Positions 1 to 8,374 of a DNA stretch of 64,000 bases are shown here, piece after piece (position 1 is the stretch's first letter; the number at the start of each line of letters is the position of its first letter). Position numbers and translations under genes: made by a program. The DNA is from Dehalococcoidia bacterium UBA5748 (GTDB lineage: Bacteria > Chloroflexota > Dehalococcoidia > Dehalococcoidales > UBA5627): NCBI GenBank assembly GCA_002419135.1, contig DIFM01000026.1:10428-74427 (forward strand). The letters run 5' to 3'. The notes under the pieces were generated by a model. It saw only the letters and a list, made by a program, of their open reading frames with translations. It was not told the origin of the DNA and ran no database searches.

Positions 1-408
1 TTCGGAAACCCGGAGGTAACACCGGGCGGGCGGGCTTTGAAGTTCTACAGCTCTGTCAGGATAGACCTGAGAAGAGTAGAAACAATCAAGCAGGGTAATA
101 CCGCTACCGGTACGCATGTTAAAGCTAAAGTGGTTAAGAACAAGGTTGCCCCTCCCTTTAGAGTAGCCGAATTCGACATTATGTTCGATTCGGGTATAAG
201 CAAAGAGGGCAATATAGTTGATCTGGGTGTCGCGGCGGATATAATAAAGAAATCCGGGGCTTTTTACTCATATGGTGACATTCGTCTGGGACAAGGTAGA
301 GAGAGCGCCAAGAAATATCTGAAGGACAATCCCGAACCGGCTATCGAGATTGAACAGAAGATAAGAGCCTCGGCCGTCACCGGATTCAATGTTTCTAACG
401 ATGATTGA
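1..408 (+). CDS. recA: Recombinase RecA, C-terminal part (5' truncated by window edge)
   Basis: The reading frame is open from base 1 and ends at TGA 406-408, giving the last 135 residues of RecA, the ATP-dependent strand-exchange protein that also drives LexA self-cleavage. The visible part begins at the conserved [18 protein letters not shown] stretch at the end of the DNA-binding L2 region. It continues through the core ([16 protein letters not shown]) into the C-terminal domain, whose tail is short and acidic (VSNDD). The start lies outside the window, and TTG 37 is only an internal codon. A hairpin follows the stop, then recX, the usual recA partner. The call is certain; only the start is unknown. 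Confidence 0.97.
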   Translation, partial: FGNPEVTPGGRALKFYSSVRIDLRRVETIKQGNTATGTHVKAKVVKNKVAPPFRVAEFDIMFDSGISKEGNIVDLGVAADIIKKSGAFYSYGDIRLGQGRESAKKYLKDNPEPAIEIEQKIRASAVTGFNVSNDD

Positions 409-456
409 CCCGTCATGATTTGATGAGTTAATAGAAATAAGATAACCGGGCGTGAT

Positions 457-489
457 AGAGCTGAGGCAGGTTGCCTCGGCTCTGCTTGT
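457..489 (+). terminator. Hairpin between recA and recX, possible attenuating terminator
   Basis: Twelve-base arms at 457-468 (AGAGCTGAGGCA) and 472-483 (TGCCTCGGCTCT) pair with one G-U and a three-base loop. They are followed by GCTTGTTT, a weak T tract. The site lies 49 bases after the recA stop and before recX. It could end most recA transcripts and let some read through to keep RecX low, as is known in other recA-recX operons. Confidence 0.55.
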
Positions 490-510
490 TTATAAGGGGT
501 AACCTGTTAA

Positions 511-1185
511 ATGAGTAAGATATCCGGTTTGATTAAAGGCTCCGGTCGCGGTAAAACAATCAGGTTGTTTTTAGACGGTAAGTTTGCCTTCAGCCTGCAG
601 GAAGAGGTTGTTTTAAACGAAAGGCTCGAGGTGGGTACGGAGTTGTCCCAACTCCGCATCGAATCTTTGCGGGAGAACAACCGTTATCAAAAATGCCTCG
701 ATACAGCCTTACGGCTTCTCAGTTACAGGCCCCGTAGTGAACGCGAGATAACCATGCGCTTGCAGCAGCGCGGCTTTTGCGAAAAAGATATTCAAGCCGC
801 CTTATCCAATCTTAAGAAAATTGGCCTTATCAATGACAAGGATTTTGCCCGCTTCTGGAGGGATGACAGGCAATCTTTCAATCCGCGCAGCCGCAAAATG
901 ACGGAAAGGGAGCTCAGGCAAAAGGGAGTTTCGCTCGATATTATTGAAGATGAGGTAAGCTCTATTGATGATACTTCAAATGCTTACCGGGCGGCGCTTA
1001 AATATGCCCGCAATTTAAATACTGCTGATTACCCGGGCTTTCGCCGTCGTTTGGGGGAATACCTGAGACGGCGCGGCTTTGGTTATGATGTCATAAACGC
1101 TACTGTTACACGTTTATGGAATGAAAGAGAGAGGGGTGAGGCGGTTGACTTTTCTGAAGCTCAATCAAGAAGCGAAGGATATTAA
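511..1185 (+). CDS. recX: Regulatory protein RecX
   Basis: This 224-residue protein belongs to the RecX family, which binds RecA filaments and limits their growth. Family signs are the helical repeats rich in R, E and L: LRLLSYRPRSEREITMRL near residues 69-86, then GLINDKDFARFW near 104-115, and LRRRGFGYDVI near the C terminus. The N-terminal 60 residues form a beta-rich extension, as in long Firmicute-type RecX. ATG 511 follows AAGGGGTAACC, which holds a plausible ribosome-binding site. It lies directly after recA and is probably cotranscribed through a hairpin. The family is clear; biochemical activity (inhibitor or stabiliser) varies among species. Confidence 0.93.
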   Translation: MSKISGLIKGSGRGKTIRLFLDGKFAFSLQEEVVLNERLEVGTELSQLRIESLRENNRYQKCLDTALRLLSYRPRSEREITMRLQQRGFCEKDIQAALSNLKKIGLINDKDFARFWRDDRQSFNPRSRKMTERELRQKGVSLDIIEDEVSSIDDTSNAYRAALKYARNLNTADYPGFRRRLGEYLRRRGFGYDVINATVTRLWNERERGEAVDFSEAQSRSEGY

Positions 1186-1234
1186 CCGTCCGTCGACACC
1201 CGGACCTAAAAATAATATAGGAGGAATATAATAA

Positions 1235-2773
1235 ATGGGTATTACAGAGATATTAGCTATATTTTTTAGCTTTGTAATCGGTGTTATATTTGGCGGAATG
1301 GCTATGTTTCTCTCAAGAAGTATGCTAGCAAATCACCAGATTCGCATCGCCCAAAGAAAAGCAGCCAAGATACTGGCGGAAGCCAGAACTGAGGCAAAAG
1401 ATATTCTGGATGAGAACAAGAAAGAAATAGACAAGCTTAAATTAATGAATGAAGCCGAATACAAGGAGAGAAGAGCGGAAATACAGAGACAGGAAAATCG
1501 GCTGACACAAAAGGAATCATCGCTCGAACACAAGCTGGAAGATGCCGTTGGGCGCGAACGCAATCTGATTGCAAAAGAGAAAGAACTGGAGTCTATTAAA
1601 GACAATCTGGCTGAGGTAAAAGAAAATCAGTTGAAACAACTCGAACTGATTTCAAGCCTGACCAGCGATGAAGCCAAGCAGATGCTTTTAGACAAAGTCG
1701 AGGTTGAAATCCAGGAAGAAGCGGGACGACGTCTTCGCGATTGGGAAATTAAAATCAAAGAAGAAGCGGACGAGAAAGCGCGCGGCATTTTATCGCATGT
1801 AATACAGCGCAGCGCCTCGGAAATCGTATCCGAAACCACTGCCAGCGTTGTCAACATACCCAATGATGAGATGAAAGGCAGGCTTATCGGCAGGGAAGGC
1901 CGCAATATCCGTGCTTTGGAACAGGCGACCGGTGTCGACCTTATAATCGACGACACACCGGAAGCGGTAACCATATCGAGCTTCGACCCGGTACGCCGTG
2001 AAATTGCCTATCAAGCCCTTAGTAAACTGATTTTGGACGGACGTATCCATCCGGCGCGTATCGAAGAAATCGTTGCCAAGACCAAAGAGGAAGTTGAAAC
2101 AGCTATGGTACAGGCCGGAGAGCAGGCTGCTTTGCAGGTCGGTGTTACCAGGCTGCACCCCGAGCTTATCAAGCTGCTGGGGAGGCTGAAATATAGAACC
2201 AGTTACGGTCAGAATGTGCTGGCTCACAGCATCGAGGTTGCCCACTTTTCGGGGATGATAGCAGCTGAACTGGGTGTAAATGTAGCCCTGGCAAAGCGTG
2301 CCGGGCTGTTGCACGATATCGGCAAGGCGGTCGACCGTGAAATAGAGGGTACGCATGCCGCTATCGGCGCTGACCTTGTGAAACAATGGGATAAATCCAA
2401 GGAAGTTGTCAAGGGTGTAGCCGAACACCATATGGAAACCGGCGATACCAGCATCTGGGGCTTTATAGTCTCAGCGGCAGACGCTATTTCAAGTGCCAGG
2501 CCGGGTGCCAGGCGCGAATCCCTCGAGAACTATCTCAAACGTTTGAAATCTCTGGAAGAAATTGCCGATGGGTTCAAGGGTGTCGATAAATCGTATGCCA
2601 TTCAGGCCGGACGCGAAGTGCGTATACTGGTCAAACCGGATGAGGTTGATGATTTATCCGCAATGAGGCTTGCCCGTGATATCGTCAAGAAAATTGAGGA
2701 CAGTCTCGAGTACCCGGGTCAAATCCGAGTGATTGTCCTGCGCGAAACCAGGGCTATTGATTACGCTAAATAG
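1235..2773 (+). CDS. rny: Ribonuclease Y
   Basis: This is a membrane-anchored endoribonuclease that starts decay of many mRNAs. The 512 residues have the full family layout: an N-terminal membrane helix (about 5-27), a long charged coiled coil (about 30-190), a KH RNA-binding domain with the GREG loop in [19 protein letters not shown] (about 216-234), and an HD phosphohydrolase domain with [17 protein letters not shown] (about 358-374). The length matches the usual 510-520. AGGAGG upstream of ATG 1235 sets the start. It sits between recX and a YmdB-type gene; rny-ymdB is a conserved pairing in Gram-positive bacteria. Confidence 0.96.
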   Translation: MGITEILAIFFSFVIGVIFGGMAMFLSRSMLANHQIRIAQRKAAKILAEARTEAKDILDENKKEIDKLKLMNEAEYKERRAEIQRQENRLTQKESSLEHKLEDAVGRERNLIAKEKELESIKDNLAEVKENQLKQLELISSLTSDEAKQMLLDKVEVEIQEEAGRRLRDWEIKIKEEADEKARGILSHVIQRSASEIVSETTASVVNIPNDEMKGRLIGREGRNIRALEQATGVDLIIDDTPEAVTISSFDPVRREIAYQALSKLILDGRIHPARIEEIVAKTKEEVETAMVQAGEQAALQVGVTRLHPELIKLLGRLKYRTSYGQNVLAHSIEVAHFSGMIAAELGVNVALAKRAGLLHDIGKAVDREIEGTHAAIGADLVKQWDKSKEVVKGVAEHHMETGDTSIWGFIVSAADAISSARPGARRESLENYLKRLKSLEEIADGFKGVDKSYAIQAGREVRILVKPDEVDDLSAMRLARDIVKKIEDSLEYPGQIRVIVLRETRAIDYAK

Positions 2774-2802
2774 AGGTTAATATAATTTATTCCCGTTACA
2801 AT

Positions 2803-2893
2803 CCTTCGACAGGCACAGGACGAACGGGAATAAACAATTCGTGGTGAGAGGTTAATAAAATCGTTCGTGGTGAGCTTGTCGAACCATAACGGT
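2803..2893 (-). repeat. Dispersed intergenic repeat R1 (copy 1)
   Basis: The minus strand of 2862-2892 reads CCGTTATGGTTCGACAAGCT followed by CACCACGAACG. A partial unit (ATTCGTGGTGAG, 2838-2849) and a degenerate unit with CTTCGACAGG and CGAACGGG (2803-2828) lie beside it. Full copies occur at 6082-6115 and 15028-15061, each also with an extra half unit. It is a non-coding repeat able to form a hairpin; similar sequences are known scattered between genes in many bacterial genomes. No transposase is linked. Confidence 0.75.
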
Positions 2894-2993
2894 TTGGATG
2901 CTAAATTGGGAAAATTTTGAGTCTAATATGAAATTTGAAATAATTGAGAGGTTTTAACAGGGGCATTAAGTATCAGTCCTGTTAAGAAAAGAA

Positions 2994-3764
2994 GTGTTAG
3001 TATTATCAATCGGAGATATAATCGGAAGACCCGGTAGGCAGGCGATTGAAAAATTATTGCCCGACTTGAAAAAGGGGTATAAACCGGACCTGGTGATTGC
3101 CAACGGCGAAAATGTCGCCGGCGGTATCGGTTTGACAAAGCTGACCGCGGAAGACCTGCTTAAAGCAGGTGTGGACGTTATTACCTCCGGCAACCATATC
3201 TGGGCACAGAAGGACATTCTACCCTGTCTCGACAGCGATATGCCGATAATCCGCCCTATGAACTATCCGCCCGGATTGCCCGGTAACGGGTACATCGTCT
3301 TCCAAAAAAAGGCGGTGGTGGTCAATCTGATCGGCAGAACCTTTATCGGCAATTTCGATTGCCCATTCCGTGCTATGGATGACCTGCTGGAAAGACTTGC
3401 CGGACAGTATAAAATCATCATCATCGATTTTCATGCCGAAGCGACATCGGAAAAGATGGCTCTCGGGAGATATCTGGACGGGCGCGTCAGCGCCATACTG
3501 GGTACTCATACTCACGTCGGTACCATAGATTCCCAGATTCTGCCTCAGGGAACGGCTTATGTTACCGATATCGGTATGACAGGGCCGGTAGATTCGGTCA
3601 TCGGTGATGATGCCGATGCCGTTATAGAACGTTTCCTGAGCATGATTCCCAAGCGCCTTTCGGTCGGTAAGGGAAAGGTATTATTTACAGGTATTTTGAC
3701 AGAGATAGATGATGCAACCGGAAAAGCTGTAAGCATCGAAAGAATTTCAGAGGAGATTATTTAA
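2994..3764 (+). CDS. YmdB-family metallophosphoesterase (TIGR00282 type)
   Basis: This 256-residue protein is a calcineurin-like metallophosphoesterase of the YmdB family, whose characterised members cleave 2',3'-cyclic nucleotides and some cAMP. Family signs are the first metal motif SIGDIIGRPGRQA at the N terminus, NGENVAGGIG, TSGNHIWAQKDI, IDFHAEATSEK and GTHTHVGTID, which supply the Asp, Asn and His metal ligands. The start is GTG 2994, just before LVLSIGD; no clear Shine-Dalgarno is visible and an in-frame GTC or CTG lies a few codons upstream. Its TAA overlaps by one base the ATG of the PHP gene, so the two are translationally coupled. It follows rny, a common neighbour. Confidence 0.92.
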   Translation: MLVLSIGDIIGRPGRQAIEKLLPDLKKGYKPDLVIANGENVAGGIGLTKLTAEDLLKAGVDVITSGNHIWAQKDILPCLDSDMPIIRPMNYPPGLPGNGYIVFQKKAVVVNLIGRTFIGNFDCPFRAMDDLLERLAGQYKIIIIDFHAEATSEKMALGRYLDGRVSAILGTHTHVGTIDSQILPQGTAYVTDIGMTGPVDSVIGDDADAVIERFLSMIPKRLSVGKGKVLFTGILTEIDDATGKAVSIERISEEII

Positions 3765-4597
3765 TGGGACAGGTAGACCTTCACGTTCATACGTCTGTTT
3801 CCGACGGCAAATACACTCCTGAAGAAATAGTCCGAAAAGCTGCCGACGTCGGGTTGAAATATCTGGCGATTTGCGACCACGATACGGTGGACGGGGTTGC
3901 TGCGGCAATCGAATCCGCCAAAAGTTATCCTCAGCTTACTGTCATCCCCGGAGTCGAGATGAGCACTCTGGCCGTTGGCAGCGAAGTGCATATGCTGGGT
4001 TATTTTGTGGACTACACTGACGTCGATTTTAAAAATATCCTTGCCGAGGTCAGCGACTCCCGTATCGGCAGAGCGCAGGCTATGGTAGACAAGCTCAATG
4101 AAATGGGTATGAAAATAGAATGGTCACGCGTACAGGAACTGGCAGGTGACGGCACTATCGGACGCCCGCATATCGCAAATGCCATGCTGGAGAAGGGCTA
4201 CGTTTCCACTTTCAAAGAAGCTTTCGATAAGTATATTGCGCAGGGCGGTCCGGCTTATGTCGAGCGTAGTAAGATAACTCCTGTTGAAGCAGTTAAAATA
4301 ATAATAAAAGCCGGAGGATTACCGGTTTTGGCACACCCCTTAACCGTAAATGAGCGCGAGAAATTGATTGCCGAACTGAAAGAAGCCGGACTGGTCGGGA
4401 TGGAGGTTTACTACGATAACTATTCCCCAGATGAAAGGAAAACGCTGGCAAAGCTGGCGGCAAAGTACAGTCTGATAGCTGCCGGCGGCAGTGATTACCA
4501 CGGCATAGACGATGCAGTAGAAACGCTGCCGGGTGAATCCGAAACACCTTTAGAAGCGGCGGAGAAGTTGATAGCTCTATCCGGACAAAAAGTCTGA
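3764..4597 (+). CDS. PHP-domain phosphoesterase, RNase AM (TrpH/YciV)-like
   Basis: This 277-residue protein has PHP metal-binding motifs in order: DLHVHTSVSDG (residues 5-15), ICDHDTVDG (about 38-46), PGVEMS, HMLGYFVD, GRPHIANAML, LAHPLTVN and GGSDYHG near the C terminus. These make a three-metal phosphoesterase site. The length and the insertion with GRPHIA match the TrpH/YciV group, which includes E. coli RNase AM, a 5'-to-3' exonuclease and nucleoside-bisphosphate phosphatase. ATG 3764 overlaps the previous stop in TAATG. Following RNase Y and YmdB, an RNA-turnover role is likely, but substrate identity is an inference. Confidence 0.88.
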   Translation: MGQVDLHVHTSVSDGKYTPEEIVRKAADVGLKYLAICDHDTVDGVAAAIESAKSYPQLTVIPGVEMSTLAVGSEVHMLGYFVDYTDVDFKNILAEVSDSRIGRAQAMVDKLNEMGMKIEWSRVQELAGDGTIGRPHIANAMLEKGYVSTFKEAFDKYIAQGGPAYVERSKITPVEAVKIIIKAGGLPVLAHPLTVNEREKLIAELKEAGLVGMEVYYDNYSPDERKTLAKLAAKYSLIAAGGSDYHGIDDAVETLPGESETPLEAAEKLIALSGQKV

Positions 4598-4630
4598 TCT
4601 GCATTCAAAATCCGGTAATACGGGGTATAT

Positions 4631-5311
4631 ATGGTCCTTGAGTTTATATTATTGCTGATTGCAGGTTATATTTTAGGCTCGATACACGCCGGATACCTGC
4701 TGTCGAAGTGGTTTTATCACATAGATATACGGGAGCACGGCACCGGAAAAATCGGCGCTTCAAACGTTATGCGCGTCACATCGAAGTGGCTGGCAATACC
4801 GGTAACGCTGTGCGATATAGGCAAAGGCGCTCTGGCAGTCTGGCTTGCTCAACTGGTTGGTCTGGAAGGTTGGGCGCAGGTTACCGTCGGTCTTGCGGCC
4901 ATTATCGGTCATAACTGGCCGGTTTTTCTTAATTTCAAGGGGGGGCGGGGTATTTTTACCAGCCTGGGAGTGATTACAATGATATCCCCCATAATAGGAC
5001 TTATCGTGCTGGTGGTAACATATCTGTTTGCGCCGGTTAAACAAGTGGCATTCGGTGTTTTCCTTGCGTTGTTCTCACTGCCCTTTTTAAGCTGGTTTTT
5101 ATATCAGCCTTTCGGCGTGGAAGACAGGCTGGGTGTAACGCTGGGATTTGTTGCTCTAGCTTTAACTGCTTTTTTTACAAGGTTGGCTGTTCCAAGGACT
5201 GAGCTTGGTCGCGAAACACCGGTGGCAGAACTGTTTCTCAACCGCCTGTTTCTCGACCGGGATATCAGGGATGCCAAAGCCTGGCTCAACCGGAAAAAAG
5301 GAGATAATTAG
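4631..5311 (+). CDS. plsY: PlsY-family glycerol-3-phosphate acyltransferase (divergent)
   Basis: PlsY transfers an acyl group from acyl-phosphate to glycerol 3-phosphate in the membrane, the first step of phospholipid synthesis. The 226 residues contain five or more membrane helices and the family's three motifs: GSIHAGYLLSK (about 16-26), HGTGKIGASNVMR (about 36-48) and GHNWPVFLNFKGGRGI (about 92-107). The second motif normally reads GSGNxGATN and the third GGKG, so both are altered (N to K, K to R). Chloroflexota often carry several PlsY copies; this may be a specialised paralogue. It stands 33 bases after the PHP gene and 8 before the next gene, probably one operon. Confidence 0.82.
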   Translation: MVLEFILLLIAGYILGSIHAGYLLSKWFYHIDIREHGTGKIGASNVMRVTSKWLAIPVTLCDIGKGALAVWLAQLVGLEGWAQVTVGLAAIIGHNWPVFLNFKGGRGIFTSLGVITMISPIIGLIVLVVTYLFAPVKQVAFGVFLALFSLPFLSWFLYQPFGVEDRLGVTLGFVALALTAFFTRLAVPRTELGRETPVAELFLNRLFLDRDIRDAKAWLNRKKGDN

Positions 5312-5319
5312 TACATAGC

Positions 5320-5820
5320 ATGGAAACTATGAGATGCGCCGAGCATCCGGATGTAGAAACCGGTCTGCGCTGCGGTAAATGCGATAAACCTATATGCCCC
5401 AAATGCATGGTGGAAACGCCCGTGGGCGCGCGTTGCCGCGAATGTGCGCGGGTAAACAAACTGCCCACCTATGATGTGAGTAACAGACAGATGTTAATAT
5501 CATCCGGTGTCGGTCTTTTAATAGCTGTCGCTTACGGTTTTCTGTGGGGAATGGTGAGCCTGTTTGTCAATTTTATGTTCCTGAATCTGCTGTTGGGAGC
5601 CGGCGCCGGCTACGTAATCAGTGAGGGAATGAGCCGGGTTATAAACCGTAAAAGGGGAACAAAACTGACAGTAATTGCCGGCGCTTTGGTTTTAGTAAGC
5701 GGCTTTGCCAGCATTTTCACACCGTTAGGTATCATTTTTTCATCTTCCCCCCAGTTCATTCTGCTGGATATTCTGGCGGTCGGTATCGGTATTTACGTTG
5801 CCGTTAACCGTTTGAGGTAG
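5320..5820 (+). CDS. Membrane protein with N-terminal B-box-like zinc finger
   Basis: The 166-residue protein starts with a cysteine/histidine-rich segment: CAEHP, CGKCDKPICPKCM, then CRECA, within residues 1-45, resembling a bacterial B-box-type zinc finger. Three or four membrane helices follow (about 57-80, 83-103, 113-135, 140-160). The layout, a cytoplasmic zinc finger fused to a membrane domain, is common in Chloroflexota and Actinobacteria near rhomboid-like or signalling proteins, but no function is established. ATG 5320 or ATG 5329 may start it; GGAG lies about 20 bases upstream of the first. It follows plsY by 8 bases. Confidence 0.75.
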   Translation: METMRCAEHPDVETGLRCGKCDKPICPKCMVETPVGARCRECARVNKLPTYDVSNRQMLISSGVGLLIAVAYGFLWGMVSLFVNFMFLNLLLGAGAGYVISEGMSRVINRKRGTKLTVIAGALVLVSGFASIFTPLGIIFSSSPQFILLDILAVGIGIYVAVNRLR

Positions 5821-6229
5821 GGTACTGATAATATAGGAAATCTGTTTTATATTTTATAGAAAAATTCGAGAATACCCCTTAGCTTGCTAGGGGGATGAAT
5901 CGAGGTGGAGTTGAGTGGTAACGTTCCTTCTCTCCCCTAAATGCCTCCCAGCTTGCTGGGGGGTTCTTTACTTAATCTATTCGCGTTCGTCCTCGTATCT
6001 TGTCGAAGGATGTGCCTTTTTGAAGGGATTTGCGAATTTGGGGAGACTTTTAACTCCTTTAAGTTACTGGGTATATAAACGGCCGTTATGGTTCGACAGG
6101 CTCACCACGAACGGCTAATATTAAGGCTCACCACGAACGACTTCTTAATTTCCGTAAATACTGAGAGTGCTTCGTGATGAGAATGGAATAAGACTTAAAT
6201 TATGCTGATTGGATTACTGCAATTATAGT
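5821..6229. other. Intergenic stretch with hairpin repeats and R1 copy
   Basis: No gene is supported here. Two related hairpins sharing AGCTTGCT occur at 5875-5894 (CCCCTTAGC/GCTAGGGG) and 5944-5963 (CCTCCCAGC/GCTGGGGGG). At 5985-6012 a degenerate piece of repeat R1 (GTTCGTCC, CTTGTCGAAGGAT) appears, and a full R1 copy is at 6082-6140. The two flanking genes converge, so bidirectional termination is a reasonable role for the hairpins. Short open frames here are repeat-derived and have no ribosome-binding site. Confidence 0.7.
6082..6140 (+). repeat. Dispersed intergenic repeat R1 (copy 2)
   Basis: GCCGTTATGGTTCGACAGGC begins the full unit at 6082-6115, which ends in CACCACGAACGGC; its GCCGTT and AACGGC ends are complementary. 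A half unit, GGCTCACCACGAACGA, follows at 6125-6140. The order full-then-half mirrors copies 1 and 3. Confidence 0.8.
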
Positions 6230-7006
6230 CTACTTGTAAAACAACCTGTCTTTAACCTGGTGAGCTATGGCAGACATCGTCTCGCCTGCTTTGGCATGAA
6301 CGACAATGCTGGCTTGTGCGTCGAAAGGAGTGGGCGTGAGGTTAATTATTACCAGTATTGAGCCGGAATCTACCGCATAAGCCGGCAGATACGAAGCAGG
6401 ATACACAGTCAGCCCGGAGCCGATGACTATCATCAGGTCGCAGGTGCAGGCGCGCTTCATAGCCTCGTTTAAGGTGTCTTCCGGCAGCGGTTCCCCGAAA
6501 AAGACCACATCTGCTTTTAAGATGCCCCCGCATTCCTCGCAGTATGGCGGTTCAGTTCCCGTTGTCTTTTCCATAACCTGTTGAAACGGGTATCTTCTGC
6601 CGCAGCTTAAACAAACAAAGGATTGCATATTGCCGTGCAGCTCGAGGACACGCTTATACGGAACACCCGCTTTTTGGTGCAGATTGTCTATGTTCTGTGT
6701 TATCACGCAGTCCAGTTTTCCCAGATGATATAGTTCGGCTATCGCCAAGTGGGCTTTGTTGGGTTCGGCAGAAATACTGAGTTCCTTAAAAAGTGCCCAT
6801 TGTCTGCGGCGGGCGTCGGGATTATTTAAAAATCTCTCGTAGGAAAAGTCCTCCGGGTCGAAACGCCCCCAGATACCGCCAGGACCGCGAAAATCGGGTA
6901 TGCCGGATTCCGTGCTGATACCGGCGCCGGTAAAAAAGGTCAAGCGCCTCGATTGTAGAATCAACTCTGCAATCTTGTCTACTTTAGGGTCGTGATATTG
7001 CTCCAT
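6230..7006 (-). CDS. cobB: NAD-dependent protein deacylase, Sir2 family
   Basis: Sirtuins remove acyl groups from lysines using NAD, giving O-acyl-ADP-ribose and nicotinamide. The 258 residues hold GAGISTESGIPDFRGPGGIW (27-46, NAD binding), TQNIDNLHQKAG (about 102-113), the catalytic His in LELHGNMQSF (about 121), and a four-cysteine zinc site (CLSC and CEEC, about 132-160). Next come VVFFGEPLP and IVIGSGLTVYPASYLP. It is complete and of normal length. Its start region overlaps the end of the upstream GNAT acetyltransferase gene by about 23 bases, so an acetylase and a deacetylase are in one transcript, which may suggest linked acylation control. Confidence 0.94.
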   Translation of the reverse strand: MEQYHDPKVDKIAELILQSRRLTFFTGAGISTESGIPDFRGPGGIWGRFDPEDFSYERFLNNPDARRRQWALFKELSISAEPNKAHLAIAELYHLGKLDCVITQNIDNLHQKAGVPYKRVLELHGNMQSFVCLSCGRRYPFQQVMEKTTGTEPPYCEECGGILKADVVFFGEPLPEDTLNEAMKRACTCDLMIVIGSGLTVYPASYLPAYAVDSGSILVIINLTPTPFDAQASIVVHAKAGETMSAIAHQVKDRLFYK

Positions 7007-7571
7007 CTTTCTCTCTCATAATATCAGCGGGGATAAGTGAATACATAACCCCATCCATAATTTGCCCGTGTTGATATATCATATTTCTTAAAACACCTTC
7101 GCGGACTGCTCCTATTTTTTCGGCTACCCGCTGGCTGGCAGTGTTATCTGTTGCAGCTTTGATTTCGATACGGTTAAAATGCAGCCTTTCGAAACCGAAT
7201 CTTGCCAGTAACAGGGTAGCTGATGATGCCACTCCCAGATTACAATACTGCTTTCTTATCCAGTATCCCAGGTTGGCTGTCATATTCTGATAATCGATGC
7301 GATTCAAACCGCACCAACCCATAACATTCTCTGTAGCCGGGTGAATAATGGTAAAGTTGTATTCCATTCCCCTGCCCCAAATAGTTTCACAGGCTTTCAG
7401 CCAGGTGCGGCTGTCACCAATATCATAATCTTTGGTAGCCCATGGCAGCCACTTCTCAAGTTCGTCAATTGATTCACGGACTGCATTATAATGTTCCTGC
7501 GCGTCTTCCACGCTGCAGCAGCGCAATAGCACTTCCCCGTCGCTTAAAGTTATGGTTTTTTCGATTTTCAT
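6984..7571 (-). CDS. GNAT-family N-acetyltransferase, RimJ/RimL type
   Basis: This 195-residue protein resembles the RimJ/RimL group of acetyl-CoA-dependent N-acetyltransferases, which act on protein N termini or small amines. Visible signs are VLLRCCSVEDAQEHY near the N terminus, GWCGLNRIDYQNMTANLGYWI (acceptor-side strands), then LARFGFERLHFNRIEIKAA and the terminal NTASQRVAEKIGAVREGVLR segment typical of the family. The start chosen is ATG 7571, one base after the stop of the glycosylase gene; a GTG at 7586 is in frame but lies inside that gene. The true substrate is unknown. Confidence 0.85.
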   Translation of the reverse strand: MKIEKTITLSDGEVLLRCCSVEDAQEHYNAVRESIDELEKWLPWATKDYDIGDSRTWLKACETIWGRGMEYNFTIIHPATENVMGWCGLNRIDYQNMTANLGYWIRKQYCNLGVASSATLLLARFGFERLHFNRIEIKAATDNTASQRVAEKIGAVREGVLRNMIYQHGQIMDGVMYSLIPADIMREKDGAISRP

Positions 7572-7572
7572 T

Positions 7573-8247
7573 CTAAATCTTACCACTATGACTGCAAATT
7601 TGGCTAAGGCAACAGCCGCCGCAAACGGGTTTTTTATTACAGGCTTCCTTGGCGTGTTTTACGATTAAAGCATGGTATTCATTAAATACGATCACATCGG
7701 TTGCTAAATTTGACATAAAAAGCTTCTGATAGTAGTTGTAACTATCATCTTCATTTGTTAAGCCGATACGGGAAAAAATACGTTTGGTATATGCATCTAT
7801 AACGAAAAGCGGTTTACCCAGTGCATATAAAAGAATAGAGTCCGCCGTCTCCGGCCCGATGCCATAGACAGCCAACAATTCCTCGCGCAGTTTGTTCGAT
7901 TTCACTGCGGACATCTGCTCGATATCATCCGAATAATTTTCGCCTAACCAGTATACCAGTGATTTCAGTTTGCGGGCTTTCACATTATAGTATCCGCTGG
8001 GCTTGATTAACCCCGACAATTCGGAAAAAGGCATATTTCTGATTGCGCCCGGTGAAAGGGCCTGCGCCTTTTTTAAATTAGTGATGGCTTTCTCTACGTT
8101 TGTCCATGCCGCCGATTGTGTCAGGACAGCACCTATCATAACCTCGAACGGTGTCTGGGCAGGCCACCAGTGCTGGGGACCGTAGGCATCCAAAAGCCTG
8201 TCGTAGATAGTATTAACCGATAATTGTTCGCTTTTATCATCTTTCAT
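7573..8247 (-). CDS. HhH-GPD DNA glycosylase, endonuclease III-related (MagIII-like)
   Basis: The 224-residue protein has the endonuclease III fold signature: IGAVLTQSAAWTNVEKAI (about 37-54), the helix-hairpin-helix YGIGPETADSILLY (about 123-136) and the catalytic Asp region FVIDAYTKRIFSRIG. It ends with a four-cysteine cluster (CNKKPVCGGCCLSQIC) that would bind 4Fe-4S. In E. coli Nth the hairpin reads GVGRKTA with a catalytic lysine; here that position is Glu (GPETA), so a lyase function is unlikely and a monofunctional base-excision glycosylase is expected. The GIGxE(S/T)AD pattern recalls Helicobacter MagIII (3-methyladenine). It is first in a three-gene minus-strand operon. Confidence 0.83.
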   Translation of the reverse strand: MKDDKSEQLSVNTIYDRLLDAYGPQHWWPAQTPFEVMIGAVLTQSAAWTNVEKAITNLKKAQALSPGAIRNMPFSELSGLIKPSGYYNVKARKLKSLVYWLGENYSDDIEQMSAVKSNKLREELLAVYGIGPETADSILLYALGKPLFVIDAYTKRIFSRIGLTNEDDSYNYYQKLFMSNLATDVIVFNEYHALIVKHAKEACNKKPVCGGCCLSQICSHSGKI

Positions 8248-8300
8248 AAATAAACACCGGTATACAATCGAATATTATAGCACGGGACAATTTTATAGAT

Positions 8301-8341
8301 TAATTAACGGGGTCGATTATTGAATACAACCCCGTTAATTA
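8301..8341 (-). terminator. Hairpin after the synthase gene
   Basis: Perfect 12-base arms TAATTAACGGGG (8301-8312) and CCCCGTTAATTA (8330-8341) enclose a 17-base loop, 34 bases after the stop of the minus-strand synthase gene. On the minus strand it is followed by ATCTATAAAATTG rather than a clean T run, so it is a probable but not classic terminator. Confidence 0.6.
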
Positions 8342-8374
8342 TAAAACTTAAATTAGTTTTATGCCCCGATATTT

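Noticed and set aside
37..408. RecA fragment called as a complete 123-residue protein from TTG 37
   Set aside because: The frame is open to base 1 with RecA-like residues before it, so this is the end of a longer gene.
1333..2454. Several minus-strand open frames opposite rny
   Set aside because: They are antisense to a clear RNase Y gene and have no domain or ribosome-binding site.
5915..6118. 67-residue open frame in the intergenic repeats
   Set aside because: It runs through hairpin and R1 repeat sequence and has no ribosome-binding site.
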